From Calocera cornea HHB12733 (lineage: Eukaryota; Basidiomycota; Dacrymycetes; Dacrymycetales; Dacrymycetaceae): DNA of 64,000 bases. The stretch lies in NCBI GenBank assembly GCA_001632435.1, contig KV423923.1:279813-343812 (forward strand), in the 5' to 3' direction. Position 1 is the stretch's first letter. Every line of letters starts with the position of its first letter. Shown here in pieces: positions 1 to 10,741 of the stretch. The translations under genes were made by a program, and so were the position numbers. Under the pieces are notes generated by a model, which had not been told where the DNA came from, made no database searches, and saw only the letters and a list, made by a program, of their open reading frames with translations.

Positions 1-1171
1 GGGCCCGTCGGCCTGCTCGTGAACAGGTTCAGGATCCTTCGCTGGCTCGTGCGCCCCTTCCACCTTCATCTCATATGTCATACTGACGGACGGACAGCCG
101 CTCCAGCACAATCGGACGATGAAGCAGTCCCAGGCGACGACGACGAGGATCGGCATGCAGCTTGTGCGGGCTAAGAAGGAGGCGGTGCAGCAGGAGATGG
201 AGGATCAGCATTTGGAGAAGACGAAGGTGGTGGGGCGGGATATCCTCAGCTCGCTCAGTGCGTCTGTTTCCCTCTCGCATTGGAAGTTGCGGCTGACCCA
301 GGGTAGTTCGGGCGAACATGGCCGCCGACCTCTCCCCTGCGCATCGCATGAGCGACGAGGAGGTCCTCGACCAGATCTCGACGTTCATCGTCGCCGGGCA
401 CGAGACGACGAGCACGGGGCTCACATGGACTTTGCTCTCGCTCGCGCAGAACCCGTCCGTGCAGGAGAAACTGCGCGCCGAGCTCTCCCTAGTCTCGGAA
501 GAAGCGCCCTCGATGGACGACCTGAACGCGCTCCCCTACCTCGACATGGTCGTAAAGGAGTCCCTCCGGTACCATTGCCCGGTGCGCGGCACCGCGCGCG
601 TCGCCACGGTAGCGGACTCGATCCCGCTCTCGCGCCCTATCATCGACAAGTACGGTGTGCAGCAGGACCACATACGTGTGCAGCGCGGCGACCAAGTCGG
701 CGTGGAGAGCGTTGCGCTGAACCACGCCACGGAGTTCTGGGGCCCTGATGCAGAGGCATTCAGGCCCGAGCGGTGGGAGACGGCCGAGGGCACGGAGGGG
801 GCGAACGTGATCCCCGGGATATATGCGCATCAGATGACGTTCATCGGAGGGCCGCGGGCGTGCATCGGCTATCGGTTTTCCGTTATTGAGTGCGTTCTGC
901 TCCCCTCTGGGCCAAGGAGCACAGCTGATACATTGAGACAGGACCAAGGCTCTGCTGTTCACCCTCGTGCGGTCGTTCGAGTTCTCCCCCATAGAGGGGA
1001 AGGAGATAGGGATGAAAGAAGTGTACGTCTCCGCCTCTTCCCTCTCTGTGTTACATTGGTGCAGGGCGCTCATGAGGGAACTTTAGAATCGTGATCAGGC
1101 CGTTTGTGAAGGCTGAGGAGGGGAGGGGGTTCCAGCTTCCGCTGAGAGTTAGGAGGGTGCAGAGGGCTTAG
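1..1171 (+). CDS. Cytochrome P450 monooxygenase, 5' truncated by window edge
   Basis: This is the C-terminal two thirds of a haem-thiolate monooxygenase; P450s of this kind are usually microsomal and act on small hydrophobic substrates with a P450 reductase. The frame opens at base 1 inside the F-G region (GLLVNRFRIL). It then shows the I-helix motif AGHETTS, the ExxR helix (KESLRY), FRPERW, and the haem-cysteine loop [17 protein letters not shown]. The last exons give a TKALLF helix and a tail ending LRVRRVQRA. Introns fit near 52-100, 270-315, 890-941 and 1023-1086. Its encoded protein is close to that of the next gene, so the two are a tandem duplication. All catalytic motifs are intact. 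Substrate and CYP family number cannot be told from the sequence. Confidence 0.9.
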
Positions 1172-1642
1172 AGTACTGGGATCGGCGAGAGGGAAGGGGG
1201 AGATGCGTATGTACGTGTAACCTGGATGGGAGGTTAGATCGTCAAGATCGTGAATGTTGTGCATTCAGGTTTGGATCTGGATGTTACATGTACTGTACAC
1301 GTATTGTTTATTGTAGGATACCCTTGCTTTGGAACAGCTTGATCTCGAGAAGAGACATGCGCTCTTTCGCGTCTGGTCGCCGCACGGAGGACGGGCGCCG
1401 AGGGTATTGCGATGAGTCAATATGCGCCGCCGACTGTGACATTGCGCGGGGCGCGCGCCCTGACAACGCCAACGCCAAGAGATGTTATACCGAAGCCCGC
1501 CGACGCAATGAAGCCTCTACTCGAGCACTGATGCGCAGTTTAGCTCGCGCTTGGTACGCTTCTTATCATTAACTGCTCCACGACGTGCGGTGTGGCTAGC
1601 TTCTCTTCCTCCTCCATCCACCGCCTACAGGCCACAGACAGC
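1172..1642. other. Intergenic, promoter of second P450
   Basis: About 470 bp between two tandem P450 genes. I see no supported coding region; the stretch presumably holds the 3' end of the first gene and the promoter of the second. The in-frame ATG at 1592 could extend the next protein by 17 residues, but it would place polar residues ahead of the signal anchor. Confidence 0.5.
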
Positions 1643-3821
1643 ATGCAGCTCCCCACCCTCCCCGCCTCCCTCACCCCCTACGGTCTCCTTGCCCTCTCCG
1701 TCCTCCTCGTCTACAGCATCCTCCACCTCACCGTCTACCTCGGCAGCAAGCTCCTCGCGCGGCTCCGCACCCCCCTGCGCACCCTGCGCGGCCCGCCTTC
1801 CTCCTCCTTTCTCTGGGGCTCCATCAAGGAGGTGATCGCCGACGAGTCCGTGGTCGACCGCTGGGCAGAGGAGTATGGCGGGACGTTCGCTGTGAGGGAG
1901 CTCCTGGGGGTACGTCTCCCTTCCCGTCCTCCTGCTGCTGGGCCAGACAAGCTGACCCGCCTATGCAGGGATACAGACTATGCACGACTGACGCGCGCGC
2001 GACGGCGCACATCCTCTCGCACACATCGATCTACCCCAAGCCCATGCCTCTCCGTATGGTACTCAACTCCGTTATCGGCCCTGGGCTGCTCGTGGCAGAG
2101 GGGGACGTGCACAAGCGGCAGAGGAGGATCATGGTGCGCCTTTCTTCTTTGCATTCATGACGAAGGGCTGAGAGGGTTCGCTCGTGGTGTAGAACCCGAG
2201 CTTCTCCCCAGGGCAGATTAGGGAAGTCACCCCGATCTTCTTCGAGAAGTCGCAGCAGGTGCGTCCCTCTTCCCCTTCCTCGAGCTCCCAAGCTGACACC
2301 CGATCAAAGCTGCGCGACGTCCTCTCGAGCATCCTCAGCAAGTCATCCGCCCCCGACGGGGAGGAGGAGATCAACATGTATGCGTGGTTCGGGAGGGCCA
2401 CGCTGGATGTTATTGGACAGGCTGGTGCGTCCTTTCCCCCCGTCTTCTTTCCCCCACTCTCTTTGAACTCCCTTTCCAATCCATTCCTCAATGCTAACTC
2501 CCACCCGCAGGCTTCGGCTACCGGTTCAACGCTCTCTACGACGAAACGAACGAGCTGTACGTCGCGTTCAGGGAGATGATTCAAGCGATCGGGGACAGCG
2601 GGCTGGTGGGGGTGCTGTTGAACCAGTTTTGGTTGCTGAGGATGCTGGTGCGTCTCCCTCTCCGTTCCTATCCCTCTTCCGCCATCCGCCCGAGAAGCTG
2701 CTAGATTGAAGGACTGACATCATGTCTGACCTTCGTTCTTCGTAGCCGCTCAAACATAACCGCACGATGCGCCGCTCGCGCTCCATCACTCAGAGGGTGG
2801 GGATGGAGCTGGTGCGTGCGAAGAAGGAGGCCGTAGAGCAGGAGATGCAGAACCGCGGCGGGGTGGAGAAGGGCAAGATTGTCGGCCGGGATATCCTCAG
2901 CTCCCTCAGTGCGTTTGCGGTTTCTCTGTGATCTGGGAGCCAGAGCCGATGCTCATGCTCATGGGGTAGTTCGGGCCAATATGGCTGCGGACCTATCCCC
3001 GGCGCACAAGATGAGCGACGAGGAGGTCTTTGCCCAGATCTCGACCTTCATCGTCGCCGGCCACGAGACGACCAGCACGGGGCTCTCCTGGACCCTCCTC
3101 TCGCTCGCTCAGCTCCCGCGTGTGCAGGACAAGCTGCGCACGGAGCTCCTGCTCGTCCCCGAAGAAGCGCCCTCCATGGACGACCTCAACGCTTTGCCGT
3201 ACCTCGACATGGTCGTCAAAGAGAGCATGCGGTACCACTGCCCCGTGCGCGGCACGGCGCGCGTGGCCACGCAAGCAGACAGCATCCCTCTCAGCCGACC
3301 CCTCATCGACCGCAACGGCGTCTCGCACGACCACATGACCGTCCAAGCCGGAGACTCGATTGGCGTCGAGACAGTCTTGATCAACCACAGCAAGGAGTAC
3401 TGGGGCGAGGACGCCAAGGAGTTCAGGCCTGAGAGGTGGGAGTCGCCCGAGTGGACCGAGGGGGCAAACGCGCTGCCGGGCATTTGGGCGCATATGATGA
3501 CCTTCATTGGAGGGCCCAGGGCGTGCATCGGCTGGAGGTTCTCAGTCATCGAGTGAGTGATGTTTGCTCCTGTCATGGGCGAGGGAGCTGACAATGGGCG
3601 AAGGACCAAGGCGATGTTGTTCACTCTGTTGCGGTCGTTAGAATTCCTCCCAGCAGAAGGGACGGAAATTGGGATGAGGGATGTGTAAGTGGTTCGGTTT
3701 GGTGCACTGGAACGGGGCTGATCAAGGGGACAGTGCTGTCATTCGTCCCTTCGTGAAGGGCCGCGAGGGAGATGGGTTCCAGCTGCCGCTCCGCGTTAGG
3801 AGGGTGCCGCGGGCGGTGTAA
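1643..3821 (+). CDS. Cytochrome P450 monooxygenase
   Basis: A complete P450 of about 554 residues in nine exons. The introns I place are 1910-1968, 2134-2192, 2259-2309, 2425-2510, 2648-2745, 2909-2969, 3553-3603, 3685-3733. The N-terminus is a short hydrophobic signal anchor followed by RTPLRTLRGPPSS, the usual proline-rich hinge, so the enzyme should sit on the ER membrane facing the cytosol. The C-helix region reads HKRQRRIM. Later motifs are AGHETTS (I-helix), KESMRY (ExxR), FRPERW and [17 protein letters not shown] with the haem-ligand cysteine. I chose the ATG at 1643 because it directly precedes the anchor. It is the tandem partner of the truncated gene upstream and is also close to the minus-strand gene at 10.7-12.9 kb. 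No frameshift is seen. Confidence 0.92.
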
Positions 3822-3985
3822 ATTATGAATCCTGCAAGACGGGGATGGGTGCGATCCAACCGAGAACGGATGTACATTAAGATGTCCGAATCAGACTCCC
3901 GTATCTCTACAGTCGCCGGAGTCATCCAGCACACACCAAGCCTATGCCCTACCATGGCCGAAGGTCCTGATGGTTTCTCAGACAG

Positions 3986-4713
3986 TTACGTAACGGCACG
4001 AATGTTGCACTCACCTCCAGTATCTCCTCCTCCGATCGAGAGTCCCGCACTGGAAGATCCCTCTTTCCCCAGCGGCGCCGATGTGATGCAGACGCTTGAC
4101 AGGTCGCCGAAACGGGGCACCACGGGTCGTGGCCGATCAGTTCGCCCCCCTCCTGCATACACATGCCTAATGTCAGTCTCTATCGGTGGGAAGAACTCAA
4201 CCAGCGCACTTCACGGTAACCGCACAGGTGCGGGTTGACCCCGTCGCTGTATCCGCACATCACAACATCCCCGTTCCCAGGCAGCCCGGTCTCGGGATCG
4301 TCTTCGATCAGTGTGAAGCCGACTGCTGAGCTCGGTGGCGGCGGGCAATCGTACAGGTTCGTATCACAGGTCGGTTGCACCACGCAGACGCCCATGGGGC
4401 AGCCTTCGTCTGAGCCGTCAAGCGGGAAGCCAGACGATGCTGTCTGCGTGCTCGTAGTTAGCTACGGAGGGCGGAGCACAGAGTAAGGACCTCATACTAG
4501 GTAGAAGCAGTCCAGGTCCGAGTATCGGCACGTCAGACCCGTTCCGGACAGCTGAAGAGAGGTGATAGCTGCGCCGCCAGGTCCTGTGGGAGGACAGGAG
4601 TAGAACGAGCATGGACTTGGTGACTGCCGCGCCCGATGGGGACTTGTTGGTGTTCCGAGGGCGGAGCAAAGAAGCACAAATTCGACAATGAACCGAGTAG
4701 CAGTGAGCGGCAT
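3986..4713 (-). CDS. Small secreted Cys-rich protein, paralogue A
   Basis: I do not recognise a named family. The start at 4713 gives a signal peptide (MPLTATRFIVEFVLLCSALG) followed by TPTSPHRARQS, matched almost exactly at the same place in the gene at 24.4-25.2 kb (TPTTPHRARQS). The mature part holds spaced cysteines in a loosely repeated unit: SFYSC...LTCRYSDLDC, then GCPMGVC, PTCDTNLYDCPPP and MCGYSDGVNPHLCGY. I infer two introns, one after DCFYL (donor near 4499, acceptor near 4432) and one after LCGY; the second junction and the last exon are uncertain, with the best reading ending GGECNIRAVT. The likely product is an extracellular or wall-associated protein. It lies between the plus-strand and minus-strand P450 groups. 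Confidence 0.6.
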
Positions 4714-5412
4714 TGCTCCTGTGGAAAGAAGGACTAAGAGCACATAGATGAGTGCCAACGAGGGTGATATCCAGAAGCACCATATCGGATCCTCGCGCAG
4801 TCCGCCCTCACCGGAGAACGCGGCCACAGAAACGTTTGGCGATCATTCATGATTCACAGACAGCGCTAGCCTCCATAACTGAATGGTGGCAGTTACTATG
4901 GTGTGACACAAAGAAAGGGACGTCTAAAATTTATAGACTTGCAGAGCAAATCAATTGCAAGAACCCTTTGTACAGGGCCCGGCCTCAGTGGCCGGAGGCA
5001 AAACGCTTGTGCCATCAAACCAGAGTCCTATGCCTAGATCTGATCCTCAATCACCTGCACTTCGTAGGATACATATGCGGCATAGAGATGGGATCGTGGA
5101 AGAACTGGCTTATCTTCCATGAGAAGGCCACCCGTTCGGTCATCAAAAGTCCAAGATATCGGGCGGCGCAGATAGACACCCGCTCTTGTTCGCTCAAGTG
5201 AGCTGAAGGCGCCTGCACCGTGAGACCTAGCTCACTTGTTTAAGCTCGTTGTATCCTGAGACCCTAATGTATAGATGTAGAGCTGCATTGCACGTGTGCG
5301 GTATTCTACGGATTACTCAACTTGTTAGGGAGAATGAACGGCAAGGTATGTGTGGATTTCGTTCAGTCTCAGACCTGGATGGTTTCTGCCATATACAAGC
5401 ACCGCTCACAAG
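4714..5412. other. Intergenic, no supported gene
   Basis: About 700 bp between the start of the minus-strand Cys-rich gene and the 3' end of a minus-strand P450. A TATA-like TATAAAT on the minus strand lies near 4929-4936, which is rather far (about 215 bp) from the Cys-rich start. Short open frames here show no family resemblance. Confidence 0.4.
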
Positions 5413-7507
5413 TCAGACGACTTTCGAGACACGTGAGACAATCATGGGCTGCTGAAGACCCTTGCTTTCCTCTCCCTTAACAAAGGGCCGGGCAACAACC
5501 CTATGCAATATGTTAGTTTTGGATGTCTTCGTCAATGGCAAGACGAGGGCGGACATAGTCGAGATGCCAATCTCTTTCCCCGGAGCCTGTGCGAACTCGA
5601 ACGAGCGAATCAACGTGAACAGAATGGCCTTCATACTAAGTCTTGTTTAGTATGTCAGGACTAAACTGAATGAACGTCTCAACGCACTCGATGATAGAGA
5701 ACCTGTATCCGATGCAGGTCCGCTCCCCTCCGATGAACGTGAGACTGTGTGCGTAAATTCCTGGAATTTCGTTGGCACAGACGAAAGACTCGGACCAACG
5801 CTCCGGCCTGAACACATAGGCGTCCTCGCCCCACAGGAGTTTGGAGTTGTTCATGGCCCTGATCTCAACGCCAATGGAATCGCCCGCTTGCACTCTGATG
5901 GAATTATGAGACTTCCCGTTCTTGTCCAACACGGGTCGGCTGAGCGGAATTTCGTCATCTCGTCGAGCAGTTCGAGTCGTCAAGGGTACCGGGGAGTGAA
6001 GGCGTAACGACTCTTTCATCACCATGTCGAGATACGGAAGGGAGTCCAGAGCGTCCATTCCAGGGCTGTCGTTCTCAACTTGGGACAGTTCGGCACGCAA
6101 CTTGCGTTGCACCTCAGGGTGCTCCGCCAGAGAGAGCAGCGTCCAAGACAGCCCGGCTGCACTAGTCTCATGGCCCTGAGTCTGGTCTCAGCACGCCTCT
6201 CTATCGAGAATCAAGGTGCGTACTGCTCCCAAGAAGGTCAAGATCTGTGCGATGACCTCTTCCGTACTCATCCGTTGTGTATGAGGCACATCCGCAGCCA
6301 TGTTGGCACGAACTGTATACCTGTCAGTGCAGTTGCACAATTGAATCTCCGAAATTCTCACTCATTGCAGTCAACATGTCTCGGCCCACGATAGAGGTCT
6401 TCCTCATGATACCATAGGCAAATGTTTCCTCTTCGATGGCTGCCTTCTTGGCACGGACCAAATCCATACCAATACGGTTCATCGTCTTAACAGACGTTCG
6501 AATGACTGTATTCGCCTTGAGGGGCTACTTGCGTTTCAATTAGTCAAGTAGACTCGGAATGGCAATCTCTGACGCACAAGGAATCTCACCCATGGAAATC
6601 GCTGGCATAGCAATCCCAAAAGAGGTGAAACAGTAAGCGCTTGCATCACGTCATGCCAGGCGTTAAAGAGCTCGTTGCTCTGATCCTCCAACGCATTGAA
6701 CCGGTATCCGAAGCCTGACAGAGTTCAGCAACGGCTTGATAAATGGAGGGATAGAATCCAAACCCGCTAATCCGATGATATCGAGGGCGGCACGCGCTGC
6801 CAACGTGTAGATGTCAATTTCTAAGCCTTTTGGGCTAATGGACGCGTTCTTGATAATATCGTCCAGCACAGCTCGAAGCTGGAACAAGTGTTAGAAACGG
6901 CAACTACAACCGACCTCCAGACACTCACCTGGTTTGCTGTCTCAAAGAAGATAGGTGTTACTTCCCTGATTTGACTGGGGGAGAAGCATGGATACTACTG
7001 TGACTTGAGCCGACAAATGGCCGCCGTCAGCGGATGACAAACCATGATTCTCTTTTGGCGCCGATGCGCGTCATCCTCCACCACCAACAAGCCGTCACCA
7101 ACCACAGACCGCAGCATTGCTTTCGTGTGGTTAGGCTTGGGATAGTTCTCCACATGTGATAGAATATGAGCCACGGCTCGGGGGTCGATGGTGTTGAGTC
7201 GATAACGCTGCAGGAGATTCGTCAGTCCAGAGATCGAAACAGTCTTAGACAGACACACTCCCAACATGACCGGCGTCGTATAAGTAATCCCGTACTGCTC
7301 AACCCATGTCCTTTCGATTGGATCGGCTTTGATCATCTTTGGACTATTGCCCCATAGTAGCGAGTCGGCCGGTGGACCGGGGAAACGCCTCAACGGCGTA
7401 CGGAAGCGCTTGCAGAATCGCCATGTGCAAAGGAGTACGTAACCCGCGCAAGCGGCCGTCAACATGAGCCCCAAGTACCAGGCTTTATCGACAAGATACG
7501 CTTGCAT
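5413..7507 (-). CDS. Cytochrome P450 monooxygenase
   Basis: A complete P450 from the ATG at 7507 (MQAYLVDKAWYLGLMLTAAC, a signal anchor) to the stop at 5413. The hinge reads RTPLRRFPGPPADS. The body shows [26 protein letters not shown], the I-helix FLGAGHETSAAG, KESLRL (ExxR), FRPERW and [17 protein letters not shown] carrying the haem cysteine. The tail is VARPFVKGEESKG. It needs about eight to nine introns; one (about 48 bp near 6180-6228) interrupts the I-helix just before GHET. It differs from the GC-rich copies at 1-3.8 and 10.7-12.9 kb in both residues and base composition (more A/T at third positions), and pairs best with the next gene at 8.1-10.2 kb. It appears intact; substrate unknown. 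Confidence 0.88.
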
Positions 7508-8133
7508 GGTCAACCTGAGTTGCGGAGACTGGTCCGCTCGAATGACATCCCTTATAAATAAGAGAGCTGGAGAGCAGGATCGAGGCGGTGCGCGCTCCAA
7601 GAAGGCCGATAACAGACGGACATGCATTACCGTTTGTCCATATCCTCTGTCGCGAAAGATTGCGGCGCACGAGCCATATCTTGTACTTCTGACGGCCGCA
7701 TACCGAATAAGGGCTAGCATTACTCCCGCCAATTCTCACATGCTCGGGTACGAAGCGATGTAGATGGGCGCTCGTGCTGGATCCACTGCCTTATGAGCTA
7801 ATGGGCGTATACCAGCGAAGCTCATAGAAGTAGATAACCCGAAGGGGAAGTAGAGGAAGCTCTGGAGACGTCATAGGAAAGGTCCAATGTGCTGGTCGCC
7901 TCAGCGAGATTGCGGATATGATGGCACAGTTTTGAGAGGGGTCCCGGCGGAAAAGACGATGGTGAGGGTCTAAAACGTGCATGAGTCCCACGGAGGCATG
8001 CGGTCGCCATAGCAAAACAACATGGGACGCGCGGTGCGGCATAAGCCGTCGGAGATGACACATGATGGAGTCTTGATGATTATCATTATCTATAGTTCTC
8101 AGAATCCAAGTGATCGAATCACCGCGGAGCTCA
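7508..8133. other. Intergenic between tandem P450 genes
   Basis: About 625 bp upstream of the 5.4-7.5 kb P450 and downstream of the next. In-frame codons run 5' of the ATG at 7507, but the signal anchor begins at that ATG, so I treat the extension as untranslated. Nothing else is supported. Confidence 0.4.
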
Positions 8134-10245
8134 TCAAGATGCCTTCTCGATCCGCTTGACCAACAGTGGTAATTGAAAGCCCCTACTCTCCTCTCCTTTC
8201 ACGAACGGACGGTCGACGACCCTGGCACGTACCATATCAGTAATGACAATAGTTAATCAACCTTGAAACACGACTTACACAGGCTTTGCTCCTATTTCCT
8301 TTCCAGGAACAGATGCAAACTCGAATGAGCGGATCAAGGCAAAAAGCAGAGCCTTCAACCTAGATCATTCTTAGACGGGTTTCCGAGTAGACATTAGGAA
8401 AGAAGTGACGCACTCGATGATGGAGAATTTGTACCCGATGCAGGCCCGTGGTCCACCAATAAATGTGAGCATGTGGGCCCATATCCCCGGTATCTGACCA
8501 GCAGGACCAATGTCCTCGCTCCATCTCTCCGGCCTGAACTCATTCGCGTCGCTTCCCCACAGCTCTGTGGACTTGTTCATCGCCTTGATTTGAATGCCAA
8601 CAAAGTCGCCTGCTCGGATGTTGATGCTCTCGTGCACTTTGCCGTACTTGTCCATCACAGGATGTATCAAGGGGAGTGTGTCATCATGTAGGGCCGTGCG
8701 AGTGGTATAGGGGACCGGGGGACACAAGCGTAAGGATTCCTTGATGACCATGTCCAGATAAGGGAGCTCGTTCAGGATGTCCATAGAAGGGGTGTCCTCT
8801 GGGACCAGAGCCAGCTCCTCCCGCAGCTTGTTCTGCATTTCAGGGTTTTCGCCGAGCTTGAGCAAGGTCCATGATAGAGTGACTGCAGTGCTCTCGTGGC
8901 CCTGCTAGACTTCAGTATTTGTAAAGCCAACCTACACATGACTCACAGCAGCAACCATCGTTGAGATCTGGGCCATCACTTCCGCATCACTCATACGGTG
9001 AGACGCAGCGAGGTCGACGGCCATATTGGAACGAACTGTTGACCAATCAGCTCTTCGTTCTCAACACGGCAGTTCGAGAGACGCACCAAGAGCACTGAGG
9101 ATGTCTTTCCCAACAATGCTGTTCTTTCCCACATGCTTGCTCTCCATCTCGCGCTGGACCGCATCCTTCTTTACTCGCACCAGATCCATGCCGATTCGCT
9201 GGACGGTCTTCAGGGAATCCTTCATTACCCGATTAATCTTGATTGGCTACAGAACGATCGATCAGGAAGATTCAAGCTGCTCTGACGCCATAGCGTACGA
9301 CAGATCGGAACCACTTTAGTTGGCATCTCAACTGCCCAGTTACCGGATGCGCTCCCATGACTGACATCATGTCATGAAGAGCGGACCACAGCTCGTTGTC
9401 GGCATCGTCCAGGGAGTTGAAGCGGTAACCAAATCCTATTCCTTGTCAGACAGCAAGAGGTCCACCTCGAGAGATGACACAGACCAGCTTCTCCAATAAT
9501 ATCGAGCGATGCACGTCCGGCGTACGTGTATATGTCAAGTTCTTTCATATCCAATCCAGAAGGCAGATTGCGATCCAGCACGTCACGAAGCTGAAGAGGC
9601 CGTCAGCGGCGTGGCTATGCGGTGAACTTGAGATCGTATACATGGTTCGATGTCGCGAAGAAGATTGGAGTTACATCCCGAATATGGCCGGGAGAGAAAG
9701 ACGGATTCTACCTCGAGCTCATCAGCTAAGTTCTGTCCATCAGGGAAGAGCGCACCATGACCCTCTTCTGGCGCTTATGATCTTCCCCCTCCGCGATGAA
9801 CAGCCCTTGTCCGGTCACCGATCCCAACAGCCCTCTGGTATATTCCGGTTTCGGATAGTTGTCCACATGAGAAAGGACATGTGCAACGGCTCTAGGATCA
9901 GTGGTATTGAGTCGATAGCTCTGGACGACGCTCAGCAATCAAAAATGAGACCCCAGGAAAGAGAAGGGCCCGCACCCCAAACATCACCGGCGTGACGTAC
10001 GTCCTCCCGAACTCGCGTATCCAGCTCTCCTCAATCCCGTCCGTACCGATCATCTGCAAGCTGTTGCCCCAGAACATCGATGCCGCTTGCGGACCGGGAA
10101 GATGTCTCAGAGGCGTGCCAAAGCGCTTGCAGAACTGCCGTGCGTGGAAGAGGGTGTAGAGCGCGAGGACGAGGCCCAACAGGAGGAGAGCATGGCCCAA
10201 AGACCAGTCAATGGACAAGAGGCGTTCTAGTAATCCGATCTCCAT
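8134..10245 (-). CDS. Cytochrome P450 monooxygenase
   Basis: A complete P450 from the ATG at 10245 (signal anchor with LLLLGLVLALYTLF, hinge GTPLRHLPGPQAAS) to the stop at 8134. Motifs in order are SYRLNTTDPRAVAHVLSH, HKRQKRVM, the I-helix AAGHESTAVTLSW, KESLRL (ExxR), FRPERW and [17 protein letters not shown], with tail DRPFVKGEESRGFQLP. The I-helix intron (about 46 bp near 8900-8945) falls right before GHES, as in the neighbouring gene at 5.4-7.5 kb, which supports common descent. The distal I-helix threonine of AGHETTS is replaced (HESTAV keeps a threonine one place on). In-frame sequence upstream to about 10506 is not needed. I see no disabling change. Confidence 0.88.
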
Positions 10246-10741
10246 TGCAAAGGATTGAACTGCAGCAGAGAGAGTGGGCCCGAACAGCGGGGCTATCCTG
10301 GCATATAAGAGACCGAGCGACCTGACCGGCATCGGCCACGACCGAAGGATACGCTGATAGCCAAGCTGGAGACAACCGGCCGATGCGGCCTTTCTTCCCG
10401 TGCACCAGACGTTCAGCTCGTTTCCTTTGCATAACCGGTATTGATTTCCTGAAGTAGTACATGAAGGTTTAGAAAAGTCTGATACCGGGCAGACGATGCG
10501 TATCACGCCGGTGAGCCAAGCAAAGGCAAGTGTTTGTTTCGAAGGTAACCGTCGCGTCTAAAGACGTGTCGCGCGAGGTACTTAGATAGCCGAGTGCATC
10601 GGGCCCTATCCGTCTGAACACCAACAAGTTAAAGGCACTACTATCGCAGCATATACGATACAATACATCCTTCCGTCCTTTTACATATTAAGAAATATAT
10701 CCTCCCAATGTCATATCATGCTCAAGATCACACACGTCATC
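10246..10741. other. Intergenic between tandem P450 genes
   Basis: About 500 bp containing the presumed promoter of the 8.1-10.2 kb gene and the 3' flank of the next. It is A/T-richer near 10640-10720. No coding region is supported. Confidence 0.4.
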
